Shown one piece after another: positions 1-9,700 of a stretch of DNA of 64,000 nucleotides. Positions within the stretch are counted from its first letter, which is position 1. Each line of letters starts with the position of its first letter. The stretch lies in assembly GCA_002862205.1 (NCBI GenBank), contig PKCN01000199.1, forward strand, positions 1-64,000, read 5' to 3'. Under the pieces are notes generated by a model. It ran no database searches. It was not told the DNA's origin and was given only the letters and a program-made list of their open reading frames with translations. This DNA is from Planctomycetaceae bacterium. GTDB lineage: Bacteria; Planctomycetota; Planctomycetia; Pirellulales; Pirellulaceae. The translations under genes and the position numbers were made by a program.

Positions 1-557
1 GCCTTTCGGTCCAGAGATGAGATCATTTGCTGCCAACCCGGCATGCTTGGCTCTGGGGCGACAATGGTGACTGAATTGCTGCGTCGATCGACCTCGACAG
101 TCGTCCCCTGAAGCGGCGCTGCAGTCAGTTGGAACGCGGCACGCTCGCCATTGCGGGTCGTTGTTACAGGAGTGCTGCCTCCGGCAAGAGACTGCAGGCT
201 GTCCTCGAATTCACGCCACGTGATATTGGCCAAAGCGATCCGCATCGGGCCAGTCGACTTTGCTGATGCCATCCGGATCTGGGATGTCAGCAAATTCTTG
301 ACCTTCGTGGCGATCGCCGCTTGAGCCGCCTTGGGTGCCATCACCACAAGTTGCTCGTTGGGAACGTCAGGTGCGATTCGGACTCCCGGGACGTCACGGT
401 ACTGAAGGCTCAGCGTCGTCGCGATGCCACGCGCCTGAGCCGCAGGTACTTTTAAAGTCTGCAAACTTGGTGAGATACCGTCCTGAGCCAAAGCTTGGAT
501 CGTTGTTGCGCTCAACAAAGCAACAACCAGCATATAATTAGTCGTGAAGCGTCGCAT
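1..557 (-). CDS. Secretin-like protein, N-terminal part (cut by window edge)
   Basis: An open leftward frame runs from an ATG at 557 to the window edge without a stop, giving about 185 residues. The N-terminus has a basic start (MRRF), a hydrophobic stretch and a likely signal-peptidase site at ALAQ-DG, so the product is exported. The visible part then alternates short strand-like and helical segments, including phrases such as RSNSVTIVAPEPSM. This resembles the N-terminal ring domains of type II/IV secretins (GspD/PilQ), which planctomycetes often carry in large proteins. The pore-forming domain would lie outside the window. That the frame is coding is well supported. The secretin assignment is inference from overall character, not from a diagnostic motif. 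It diverges from the lipoprotein at 830. Confidence 0.6.
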   Translation of the reverse strand, partial: MRRFTTNYMLVVALLSATTIQALAQDGISPSLQTLKVPAAQARGIATTLSLQYRDVPGVRIAPDVPNEQLVVMAPKAAQAAIATKVKNLLTSQIRMASAKSTGPMRIALANITWREFEDSLQSLAGGSTPVTTTRNGERAAFQLTAAPLQGTTVEVDRRSNSVTIVAPEPSMPGWQQMISSLDRK

Positions 558-829
558 CAGCGAGCACCCTCTCTTGCACGGGAATTCGTTAGTGACTTGA
601 GCGGGCTCCCTGCGAACGCTCCCCACTCAATGAGGAACATCGGACTTATAGCTTCAATTGCTACAGAGAAAAATATCGTTAGATACAGAACGAACCTCGT
701 AAGAGTTATTTGCAAGCAATATGCGAGAAGGAAAAATGACTGCCCTTTCCGAAAGTTATTAATTTTTGTTAAAGGACGATCTCGTTTACTCCGACAACCT
801 TTCCGATTTTGCCAGTCAGGTACTAGGTC
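558..829. other. Divergent intergenic region
   Basis: This spacer of about 270 bp separates the leftward secretin-like gene from the rightward lipoprotein. It is visibly A+T-richer than its surroundings between about 650 and 780 and presumably holds promoters for both genes. I could not pick out a convincing -35/-10 pair or a repeat. Confidence 0.4.
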
Positions 830-1729
830 ATGCGCAGGCTATCTTTCGCCACGCTCATTTTTGCCGTCACGACAACCTTTTTCATGGGCTGCAGGCAAAC
901 TGCCGGGCCATCCATGGGCGGCACGATGTCGTCGGGAAGTATGTCCCCGGCAATGCAGTCGCCATCCTTCAACCCGTTTGGAGGCTCGACCCGAGTGTCG
1001 CCTCCACCCCCAAATGCATCGGCGACACAGAATCCTTACATCGGGGGCCCACCGGGCCAAACGAACACCGCCCACTCAGCAACGGGTGGTTTCGTTTCTG
1101 CCGCGCCCAGTGCTGCTGTTGCACCTGTCTCGGGACAGGTTGTCGGTTCGGGAGTCCAGCCAGTCGGGTTCGTGGGAAACACGGGTAACCCCACAATGCA
1201 AGCAGGATTTACCAACAATAATGCTGCCCCAATCGCCCCTGCTGGCGCTGGCACCACAGCTGGCTATGGCAACAGCACGCCAGCCATTGTGAACCAATTT
1301 CGTGCGGGTGGAATGCAGGTCAACGATCTCACGGCCGCTCCATCGCCACCCGGCTATCGGGCACCTGGGCAAACCAACGCTGTACCAATCGGAACCGCTG
1401 CACCCTCGGGAATGTCCACGGCACAACCTGTATTCGCGCCTGCATCAGCACCCCTGATTCCAGCCAACGGAGTCCCCGCGGTAGGCGTCTCGCCGGTCAG
1501 CAGCATGACTCCGATCCAGCCAACACAGTATCAGCAACCACAAGCATGGCAGGGCTCAAATCCGAGTCCTGCTCAGGATGCGGAGATTGCCAGTCGAATG
1601 GTTCCCGTCACCCCTAACCCATTGGACACCACGGCGCCTGTTACCCAAACGGGAACCCCTTCTGCTGCAACTCAAAGTAGCAGCAACGCAGCCGGCTCTG
1701 ATTTGATGTGGCGTCGTCCTGGCAGTTGA
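830..1729 (+). CDS. Low-complexity Pro/Ala/Gly/Ser-rich lipoprotein
   Basis: The 299-residue product begins MRRLSFATLIFAVTTTFFMGC, a basic start, a hydrophobic core and a lipobox ending in Cys21, so it should be a lipid-anchored envelope protein. The rest is rich in Pro, Ala, Gly, Ser, Gln and Asn, with repeated short phrases (for example APSAAVAPVSG), and has no recognisable fold. It is probably a disordered surface or periplasmic linker protein. Other frames here are also open (766-1188, 495-1292), a usual effect of this composition, but only this frame has a lipoprotein signal. No family was recognised. The neighbouring secretin-like gene is divergent, so a functional link is only a guess. 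Confidence 0.75.
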   Translation: MRRLSFATLIFAVTTTFFMGCRQTAGPSMGGTMSSGSMSPAMQSPSFNPFGGSTRVSPPPPNASATQNPYIGGPPGQTNTAHSATGGFVSAAPSAAVAPVSGQVVGSGVQPVGFVGNTGNPTMQAGFTNNNAAPIAPAGAGTTAGYGNSTPAIVNQFRAGGMQVNDLTAAPSPPGYRAPGQTNAVPIGTAAPSGMSTAQPVFAPASAPLIPANGVPAVGVSPVSSMTPIQPTQYQQPQAWQGSNPSPAQDAEIASRMVPVTPNPLDTTAPVTQTGTPSAATQSSSNAAGSDLMWRRPGS

Positions 1730-1911
1730 ATGACCTGAGTTGATTTTTGGGTGCCAAGGAGAAGCAGGTTCTCAAAGTCACCACGACTGATCAGTGAATC
1801 CGATACACAAAATGGGTCAATTCCCTGTCAAGCTAGCTATGGCTGGGGGATACGCTTGCCTTGCGTGCACCACACAAACAGCAGATTCATGCGTACGCTG
1901 TATGAATGGTG

Positions 1912-2066
1912 AGAGCTCACAGCAACAGAGCTCACAGCAACAGAGCTCACAGCAACAGAGCTCGCAGCAACAGAGCTCACAGCAACAGAGCTCACCGTAA
2001 CAGAGCTCGCAGTAACAGAGCTCGCAGCAACAGAGCTCACCGTAACAGAGATCACAGGAACAGAGC
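1912..2066. repeat. Tandem array, 15-bp unit, about 10 copies
   Basis: The unit is AGAGCTCACAGCAAC with small variants (GCTCGC, ACCGTAA, ATCACAGGA). About ten copies run head to tail from 1912 and stop directly at the GTG/ATG start of the M20 peptidase at 2067/2070, so the array occupies its 5' leader. Each intact unit carries the palindrome GAGCTC. One frame reads as SSQQQ repeats, but it has no gene-like context. Confidence 0.9.
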
Positions 2067-2069
2067 GTG

Positions 2070-3251
2070 ATGACAGTTCCACCGCCGGCGGTTCTTCAAA
2101 CCTTGGCTGATTTGATCCGCATCAACAGTGTGAACCCCCATTATGCGTCGGGAGTGCCTGAGTCTGAGGTGATGGATTACATCGAGGCTTTTTTTGGGCG
2201 TCGATCCATCAACACTTGGCGTCAGCCGGTTCAGCCCCAACGCGATAATCTGATCGCTTCCATTGCTGGCCGTGATCGCACTCGGAAAATGATTTTCGAA
2301 GCCCACGTGGATACTGTGTCAGTCGAGGGAATGACCATTGCTCCCTTCGACCCGGTGCTCAAAAACGGCCGTATGTATGGTCGGGGTGCTTGCGATACCA
2401 AGAGTGGTTTGGCCGGTATGATGCACGCTTTGGCCGATGTTGCTCAATCCGCAACCAGACCTCCGTGTGATGTCTGGTTTGTTGCCACGGTGGATGAAGA
2501 ATTTGCTTATCGGGGTGTGGCAGAGTTTTGTCGGGATCTCGAGGCTGCTACCTGTGCAGTGGCTGTGGTTGCAGAGCCAACCGAAATGCAACCGATCATC
2601 GCTAGTAAAGGGTTGATTCGTTGGGTCATTGAAACAACGGGTGTCGCAGCCCATTCCGCCAAACCACAACTTGGTGTTAACGCCATTACCAGCATGGTTC
2701 ATGTGCTGGCAGCACTGGATCATGACAACACGCAACTCTCACGCAGGTCGCATCCGTTGTTGGGATCGGCAACCTGTAGTGTGGGTGTGATTCGAGGGGG
2801 AATTCAAGTGAATTTGGTGCCAGCATCGTGTCAGGTCGAAGTCGACCGACGTTTGCTGCCAGGCGAAACCAGTGACGGTGTTTTCCAGCATTATCAAGCG
2901 ATGATTGATCAGGTCATGCAGGAACACCCACAGGTCAAGGCAATCATGCACCCTCCGATGCTGACAGACTTGCCATTGGAAACACCTGTGGATTGTGCAC
3001 CAGTCCACGAACTGGTTCGAGTGCTGAGCGACCTGGGTTATCAGGCAAAGCCTGCTGGGATGCCATTTGGTAGCGATGCCAGCAAGTTTGGCGCGATGGG
3101 AATTCCCAGTTTGATCTTCGGGCCGGGAAGTATTGATCAGGCGCACACGGCCGATGAGTTCGTTGACTGTGAGCAGGTTTTGCATTGCTGTGAGGTCTAT
3201 CGTCGTTACATGCTTGCCGACGGTGTGCTGGCGGACTGCCCTCAGGTTTGA
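2070..3251 (+). CDS. M20-family metallopeptidase (ArgE/DapE/CPG2-like)
   Basis: The product has about 393 residues, the usual size for di-zinc aminoacylases and deacylases of family M20. Motifs appear in the expected order: EAHVDTV near residue 80 (first metal ligand His and Asp), GRGACDTKSG (bridging Asp), VDEEF (catalytic Glu followed by a metal-ligand Glu), AEPTEM and, near the C-terminus, QAHTADEF (last metal-ligand His). The GVAAHSAKP segment marks the dimerisation lid domain. No signal peptide is seen, so it is cytoplasmic. Substrate cannot be decided between N-acetylornithine, succinyl-diaminopimelate and other N-acyl amino acids or peptides. An ATG at 2070 and a GTG at 2067 both fit as starts. 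The gene is flanked by a tandem array on each side. Confidence 0.9.
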   Translation: MTVPPPAVLQTLADLIRINSVNPHYASGVPESEVMDYIEAFFGRRSINTWRQPVQPQRDNLIASIAGRDRTRKMIFEAHVDTVSVEGMTIAPFDPVLKNGRMYGRGACDTKSGLAGMMHALADVAQSATRPPCDVWFVATVDEEFAYRGVAEFCRDLEAATCAVAVVAEPTEMQPIIASKGLIRWVIETTGVAAHSAKPQLGVNAITSMVHVLAALDHDNTQLSRRSHPLLGSATCSVGVIRGGIQVNLVPASCQVEVDRRLLPGETSDGVFQHYQAMIDQVMQEHPQVKAIMHPPMLTDLPLETPVDCAPVHELVRVLSDLGYQAKPAGMPFGSDASKFGAMGIPSLIFGPGSIDQAHTADEFVDCEQVLHCCEVYRRYMLADGVLADCPQV

Positions 3252-3638
3252 AAAGTTTGAATTGGAAATCAGGGCTGCCGGAAATCAGGGCTGCCGGAAA
3301 TCAGGGCTGCCGGAAATCAGGGCTGCCGGAAATCAGGGATTGGGTGGGAATGAACCTACCAGCCATTGCTCACTTGGCAGCAGTTGAGGTCGATGGCGAA
3401 GCCACTCCACTGCATTGAGGCAGTTCAACACTGGTTTGCAGCCCAGGTTGGTCACCTGCATTTTTTGCACTCTTCTCACTTTCCCGTGTCATGTGGTTCA
3501 AGTGGCTATAACATAGGGAGTGATCATGTTGGCAATGAGCGTTTCTGCGGTAGTAATGCAGTTCGTCGTCTGACATGGTTTTGACTTGCGGCTCAGAAGC
3601 ATGCCGTTGTCAGGATTGATCGCTTTTGTGATGGCGAA
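3252..3638. other. Intergenic region with tandem array
   Basis: This gap of 387 bp lies between the M20 peptidase and P1. It holds the 16-bp array at 3264-3338. The remainder (3339-3638) shows no plausible gene, and any P1 promoter would lie there. Confidence 0.6.
3264..3338. repeat. Tandem array, 16-bp unit, 4.7 copies
   Basis: The unit is GGAAATCAGGGCTGCC, repeated almost perfectly and beginning 12 bp after the M20 peptidase stop codon. It is unrelated in sequence to the array upstream of that gene. Confidence 0.9.
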
Positions 3639-6600
3639 TTGAAATTAGAGAAATATTCTGTTTCGGATACCGATGTGTTGCTTGTTTCTACTCGTCTTAT
3701 CGTTGCTGTGCTTGTTGGCTGTTTGGTCGTACAAGTGCTGGGGTGTCACTCTGGTGAGGAGAGTGGGGCATCGAAGGTTGATTCAAAGCCGACAATTGAA
3801 CAGCAACAGGCTTCTGCCAGGGCAGAAGCGCAGCGACAACTTGTGGATGCTCAGACACTGCTTGAGCAGGGAAATGCGGATCAGGCCTGGGACTTGGTCA
3901 ACCAGATTCTGTTGATGACGCCCACCGATGTGAATGCCTTGAGACTGGCTGTCGGAATCAAACAGCAGCAGGGTGAATTACGGGAGGCGGCAGAGCTGGC
4001 TCTCCAGGTCGCCGATTTGGATCCAGCGGGTGCTGTCCAAATGTTGTTGGTGGCATTTCAGTGCCACCTGCAATGCCAGCAGTTTGCTTTGGCGGAGGCA
4101 GATCTTTTGCGGGCGCAGAAAATCAGTCCGAAAAATCCCCGGATCCTGCGCGTGTTGGCTCAGTTTCTCAATGCACAGGGCAGACGGATCGAAGCGAGCA
4201 AGCACGTGCGACAATTGATTCGCATGAAAAATATTCAACACCCGGAAGTGCTGAGTCTGATCGATTTGCGAGGTCCATTCCCGCTCTCGTCCTTTGACGA
4301 ATATACCCGTGATGCTCCACTCTCGCTTTTCAGTCTCGGGGACTTGCGGTATCAGTACTCCACGACCAAATCAGAGCCAAAGGAGTTACTGAATCGCGCC
4401 AAGGAACTTACCAGCACGTTCCCAGATTCGGCCGCTGCGATGGCATTCCGTTGTCGAATGTTGGCTGATTTCGGGCGACATGAGGAATTAAGAAGGCTGC
4501 TGGGGGAAGTGCCGGATGGTATTCAGGAATTTGACGAGTTCTGGTTTGCCGTGGGCACGCTACTTTCGAGTGATAACGAGGATCGTCTTGCGATTGGGGC
4601 GTTCGCTCAGGCAATGGCGTGTAATCCAACAGACCGGGAATCGCTCCGTTCCATGATTGCGTGTTTCACCAGGTTGGGAGAGTCTGAGTCTGCACTGTTA
4701 CTCGGAAAACGATTGGCAGATCTCGATAAGGTGTTTCGGATTGTAAAAGATGCGGACGCCGAAAATGCCCGTTGGATTTCACAGACATTGCAACAGCAGG
4801 TGCGTCCCTGGGAAGCCGCAGCCTGGCTGATGCATGCAGCAAAAATCGATGGCACGTTGCGACAGCTGATTCCAGAATTGAATCGCCGTGAACAGGCAAT
4901 TTTGAAATGGGAACAGGGGGCAAGTGACGCACAGATGCAAACAGCACGCGTGGAAACCCTTCTTGGATTTTCGCGGCAGCAATGGCCCACGCCGCAAATG
5001 GCTTCCCTGGTAAAAACACGCCGTGTTGAAATGGGAGTTGATACGCCAGCCGATTTTGTATTTCAGGATGTGGCTGGGGATGTTGGCATTGAAGCCACGT
5101 TTGTCAGTGGATTTCCGCTCGATGGAAGTCCCTATGCGATTCACGAAGTCAACGGCGGTGGACTTGCGGCATTTGACTATGATCTCGATGGACGTTGTGA
5201 TATTTACATTGTGCAGTCAGGTGGGGATCCTCGTGTGATGGATGATGCGACTGCCAATCAACTGTTCCGCCTGCTGCCGGAGCAGCATTTTCGCGACGTC
5301 ACCAATGTGGCACATGTCGGAGACCGCAAGTTTGGTCAGGGAGTGTGCGCGGGCGACCTCAATCAGGATGGTTTTCCTGATCTGCTGATTGCCAACATCG
5401 GGTCAAACTCGGTTTACCTCAATCAGGGTGATGGGACGTTTCGTGAGGCAAGCGAGATTCTGGGTGACAATCCCTTTCAATGGACATCCAGCATTGGTTT
5501 GGGGGATTTGAATGGCGATCACCTGCCAGATCTTGTGGAAATCAACTACATCGATGATGTCGATGCCTTTGACTTGCGTTGCACCGACAATTATCTGGAT
5601 TGCCAGCCTCAGGAATTTCGCAAGAGTCAAGATCGGGTTCTGATGGCGGACGCGCAAGGGCGTCTGGTGCCCAGTCAAGCGTTTGCCAAAGGAAGTCCTA
5701 CTGCCAAGCTGGGGTTTGGTCTGGTGATGGCGAATTTTGACGGCCAACACGGCAACGATTTCTTCATTTCAAATGATGGTGATTTCAATCACTTTTGGCA
5801 GAGTCAGCCAGCCAACCCCTCCGTCGCTGAAATATTTGGTTTGGTCGAGTCGGGCAATCTTCGGGGGTGCAGTGTTGGGCGTGCGGGAAAGAGCCAAGCC
5901 TGCATGGGAATCGCATCCGGTGATTTTGACCGCAACGGCACGCTTGATCTGCATGTGACCAATTTTGAAAACGAACCGGTCAATTTGTTCCTGCAGTCAA
6001 CCGAGGGAATCTTTATCGATGAGGTCAATCGCAAAGGGTTGGGCCAGACCTCGTTTGGCGTGCTAGGGTTTGGAACCCAAGCTGCTGATTTTGATAATGA
6101 CGGCTGGCTTGATCTGGCCGTGTTGAATGGTCACGTGTATGACGGTCGCGTTGATGAGATTCCGTTTCGTATGCTGCCGCAGCTTTTTGAAGGAAATCGT
6201 GACGGATTTTTATTGCATACCGAAGCGATGGCCGGCGAGTATTGGAGCGAAAAAAAGTTGGGGCGAACTCTCGCGACTCTCGACTGGAATCAGGATGGTC
6301 GTGTCGATCTGATTGCCAGCCATCTCGATCAACCGATTGCACTGTTGCAGAACAATGCACCAGCAGAAAACTGGATCGAATTTGAATTGGTCGGAACCGT
6401 CAGCGAACGAGAGGCCATTGGTGCCGAAATTCAACTGGTCGCAGGCGAGGAGCGTTGGACAGGATGGCAAATCGGAGGCGATGGGTTGATGTGCAGCAAT
6501 GAGGCTGTTATCCACTTTGGAATCGGCGATGTGAAGCAGCCTGCAAGCGTTGAGATTCAATGGCCAAGTGGGATGAAAACCGTGCTCAAAGATTTGCCTG

Positions 6601-6653
6601 TCAATCAACGCTACTTGATGGTCGAAGGGCAAGACAAGCCCACGCAACGTTGA
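3639..6653 (+). CDS. CRTAC1-like lipoprotein P1 (TPR, FG-GAP, ASPIC/UnbV)
   Basis: This protein of about 1004 residues is the first of five paralogues in the window. A hydrophobic N-terminus ends in the lipobox VLGC (about Cys36), predicting a lipid-anchored envelope protein. Residues of about 60-450 form TPR-type helical repeats, including the signature AQGRRIEASKH shared with P2 and P4. Residues of about 490-890 carry FG-GAP/VCBS repeats with calcium-loop motifs (FDYDLDGRCD, DLNQDGFPD, DFDRNGTLD, DFDNDGWLD), typical of integrin-type beta-propellers. The C-terminus (about 910-1000) is an ASPIC/UnbV domain (GGDGLMCSNEAVIHFG, VEIQWPSG). Cysteines RCTDNYLDC and GCSVGRAGKSQAC are shared with P2. 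The frame starts at a TTG (3639). No better upstream ATG exists, so the start is uncertain. Function is unknown; a binding or scaffold role is plausible. Confidence 0.88.
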   Translation: MKLEKYSVSDTDVLLVSTRLIVAVLVGCLVVQVLGCHSGEESGASKVDSKPTIEQQQASARAEAQRQLVDAQTLLEQGNADQAWDLVNQILLMTPTDVNALRLAVGIKQQQGELREAAELALQVADLDPAGAVQMLLVAFQCHLQCQQFALAEADLLRAQKISPKNPRILRVLAQFLNAQGRRIEASKHVRQLIRMKNIQHPEVLSLIDLRGPFPLSSFDEYTRDAPLSLFSLGDLRYQYSTTKSEPKELLNRAKELTSTFPDSAAAMAFRCRMLADFGRHEELRRLLGEVPDGIQEFDEFWFAVGTLLSSDNEDRLAIGAFAQAMACNPTDRESLRSMIACFTRLGESESALLLGKRLADLDKVFRIVKDADAENARWISQTLQQQVRPWEAAAWLMHAAKIDGTLRQLIPELNRREQAILKWEQGASDAQMQTARVETLLGFSRQQWPTPQMASLVKTRRVEMGVDTPADFVFQDVAGDVGIEATFVSGFPLDGSPYAIHEVNGGGLAAFDYDLDGRCDIYIVQSGGDPRVMDDATANQLFRLLPEQHFRDVTNVAHVGDRKFGQGVCAGDLNQDGFPDLLIANIGSNSVYLNQGDGTFREASEILGDNPFQWTSSIGLGDLNGDHLPDLVEINYIDDVDAFDLRCTDNYLDCQPQEFRKSQDRVLMADAQGRLVPSQAFAKGSPTAKLGFGLVMANFDGQHGNDFFISNDGDFNHFWQSQPANPSVAEIFGLVESGNLRGCSVGRAGKSQACMGIASGDFDRNGTLDLHVTNFENEPVNLFLQSTEGIFIDEVNRKGLGQTSFGVLGFGTQAADFDNDGWLDLAVLNGHVYDGRVDEIPFRMLPQLFEGNRDGFLLHTEAMAGEYWSEKKLGRTLATLDWNQDGRVDLIASHLDQPIALLQNNAPAENWIEFELVGTVSEREAIGAEIQLVAGEERWTGWQIGGDGLMCSNEAVIHFGIGDVKQPASVEIQWPSGMKTVLKDLPVNQRYLMVEGQDKPTQR

Positions 6654-6762
6654 AGTGAACCAGGGGCAGCGGGTGGCTTGTCTGCCCTGCAATCATGTTG
6701 GCACGGTGCGCAATGTCCTCTGATCAACCCCTTGTCATTCAGTCTGCTGGCAAGTGCTGTGA

Positions 6763-9700
6763 TTAATCACGGGCGTACGCTTTGGTCATTCCTTCGATCA
6801 TCAAGTAGCGTTGATTGATTTGCAGATTTGTGAAGCTTTGCAGATTTCCCGAGGGCCATTGCACATCAACACGGTCGATCGATTTTGCATCGGCAAGACC
6901 AAAGTCCAGAACAGCCTCATTGCTGCATAGAAAACCGTCGCCTCCGGCTTGCCATTGGGTCCACGTTTGCTGACCACAGGTCACGGTGATTCTTGCTCCG
7001 GTTGCATCCCGCTCGCTGCGGGTGCCCTTGAGCTCGATCTGCACGCTTTGACCGCCAACAGTGTTGTTGGTGAGCAATGCCACCGGACCATCGAGGTGAT
7101 TGGTCACCAGGTCAGGCCGTGAATCACGATTCCAGTCCAAGACAGCCATGGTGCGGCCAAGTTGATTTTTCGTCCAATAACCGGAATCGGGGGTCACTGA
7201 AACTCTTGTTGATGATCCATCGGAAAGCGTTTGGAAGAGTTGTGGTTTCATTTTGTAAGGTTCCTGACTGCCGGGTTTGTCGACCACGTGGCCATTGAGC
7301 ACAGCAAGGTCGAGCCAGCCATTACGGTCAAAGTCGACCGCTTGTGTTCCCCAGCCAACGGTATTCTGGCTGGCAGAGAACGTTCCAAAGTCAAAGTTGG
7401 CAGGTACAAACAGGCCAGTTTTTCTTTGCAGATAGATGTCGGAGGCTTCGTTCCAGTAATTGGTGACCTGCAGATCAAGTGTGCCATTGTGGTCCAGATC
7501 ACCATGGGCAATCCCCATGCAACCACGCGGTCGTCCGATTGGATCCGAGCCGCAGCCAAACAATTTTGCATTCTCTCGGAGTTGGCGTTCTACTTCAGAA
7601 GAGTTTTGGCTTCCGGTCCAAAAATGATTGGGGCGAGTGTCGTTGGCAATGAACAACTCGTTGCCCGGTTTGCCGTCAAAATCGGTCAACACCACTGCGA
7701 AGCCAAAGCTGGGTCTGTTAGCGATATCCAGGCACCCATTGAAAGCAGTGATGTTGCCGTTGGCCTCTACCTGCCACACGCGATCAGTTGCAGGTTGAAA
7801 GACCCGGGGGCTGCAATGTGTCGAATTCGGGGTGCAAGGGGTGGTCAGAGCTTGCGGATCGTCGATGTAATTCACCGCTACAATTTCCGGCAGATGATCA
7901 CCTCCCAAATCACCACACGCGATGCTGGTTGTCCATCCGCCCTGTTGGTTTCCATCCGGGATGGGTTCGGCTGCAAACGTTCCATCGCCGTTGTTAATGT
8001 AGACAAGGTTCGGGCCAATGTTGGCAACAACGAGATCGGGAAATCCGTCCTGATTGAGGTCGGCGACTGCAACTCCCTGTCCATAACCCCGGTCACCCGT
8101 TTCTGACTGCTTGCTGACACTCTGAAACCGTTCGCCATTGAGATTGGCAAACAGTTGGTTAGGTTGTGATCCCTCTGTGTCAAACGCGGCCCCACCTCCT
8201 TGAGTGAAGTAAAGATCCATCCAGCCGTCGAGGTTGTAATCAATGACACCGATGCCTCCCCCGGTTAGTTGGTAAATGAAAATAGCATCATCGCCACGAT
8301 CCTGGTGACCGTTGTCGTACGAAAAATCGAGTCCGGCAGTAGCGGCAGTATCAGCCATTTGAATCTGCACATTTTCGGCAGAGTTTGCCGGGTTCGTGGT
8401 GGTTTCACTTTTCATGGCGAGGTCATCGCTCGTGGGTAGCGGCCATGATTCGAGATCAATATTGCACGCTAGAAATTGGTCAGTGGCAGGATTCTCACTT
8501 TCCTGCAGTGTCTGCCTCAACTTGGTCAGATCGTTTTTTTCCTGTTCCGTTGTTGTGTAGTATTTGGCAGCAGTTTCTCTCCAGGCTACCGATTCCCACG
8601 GCCGACCAAGGTTCCACAGGATATCTGCCATTCGGCTCATTTCCTGCCTGGTTCCTCTTTTCCGACCAAACTGTATCGCCAGTCGGGATGCTTCGGTGAG
8701 TTGCTGTTCCCGACCAGCAGCCGTGTCGGCTTTGTCGTCTTCTCCCGCGAAACGCAACGAGCGTTCCAACGCCTGGTACGCGTACCGATCCGTCGGATCA
8801 CGTAAAACTGCTTCACACAGGCAACGCACTGCTTCTCGATGGCGGTCATGGCGTTGCATCCAGATTCCCGTGCTGGACCAGTACTCGGGTTCACGCTCAA
8901 TTTCTGCTGGCAAGCTCGAGAACCAGCTCTGCAGTGCATCCTCGTCTTGCAATTCGGTGTACAACCGACCGAGAAATGCAGCGATGGGGGTCGAGTCAGG
9001 GAATGCCTTGCGCAATTGTCGTGTTAACGCAACCGCTTCCCGCATTTCTCCTTCGCTACGAGATACCTTTGCCTGTGCCAGCATCGCTGGTGTCATCACA
9101 CCATCGTATTGCGGCTTGGGGAGTGTCGTGTCGATGAATGGATTGCCATAGGTCGTCATGGCAAATAGTTCTTTTTCCCTGATTTTTCCCAGTTTGGCCA
9201 ACGCCAGAAGATGTGGGGCGGCTTCAATGCGGCGTCCCTGATTGTTAAGGATGACCGCGAGTTTGCGATGTGCCTTGGCGGGGTTCTGATCGACGCTTAA
9301 AACTTGCTTGAGTTTTTGTTCAGCAGTCGAGTAGTCTCCTGCTTGAGTCGACCAGTCCACCGCCATCCATAGCTTCTCGAGTTCCAGGTCCGAGTTGACG
9401 TTTTCAATTGAATCAAGAATTTGCAAGGCCGCAGATTCATTGCCCTGCGCCGCTTCTACTCGGGCTGACAAAATCAGCGCATCCCGGTTCGCTGGGTCAG
9501 CAATCAGGATTCGACTCAATTCCTCGCCAGCCCCAACGAAGTTCTCATCATCGAAGAAATCCTGAGCAGTATCCAATCGCTGTTGCGGTGTTTGCGAGGC
9601 TGATGCCTGTTGACTCGCTCGCAGTTGCTGTTGACGCAGTAATTGCTGAGCAGTGGGGCCGGATTTTTCTTTTCCACAACCCGTAAAAGCCAGAACGAGA

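Noticed and set aside
1794-2000. Small protein with SSQQQ repeats
   Set aside because: It is produced by reading through the 15-bp DNA array in one frame, has no signal peptide or ribosome-binding site and ends inside the array.
6654-6762. Hairpin between the convergent P1 and P2 genes as a bidirectional terminator
   Set aside because: CAGGGGCAG and CTGCCCTG (about 6661-6690) pair only with a bulge and no T tract follows on either strand.
7231-8106. Rightward 291-residue frame antisense to P2
   Set aside because: It is a shadow of the P2 coding sequence on the opposite strand, with no coherent domain or start signal. P2 has a full recognisable domain set.
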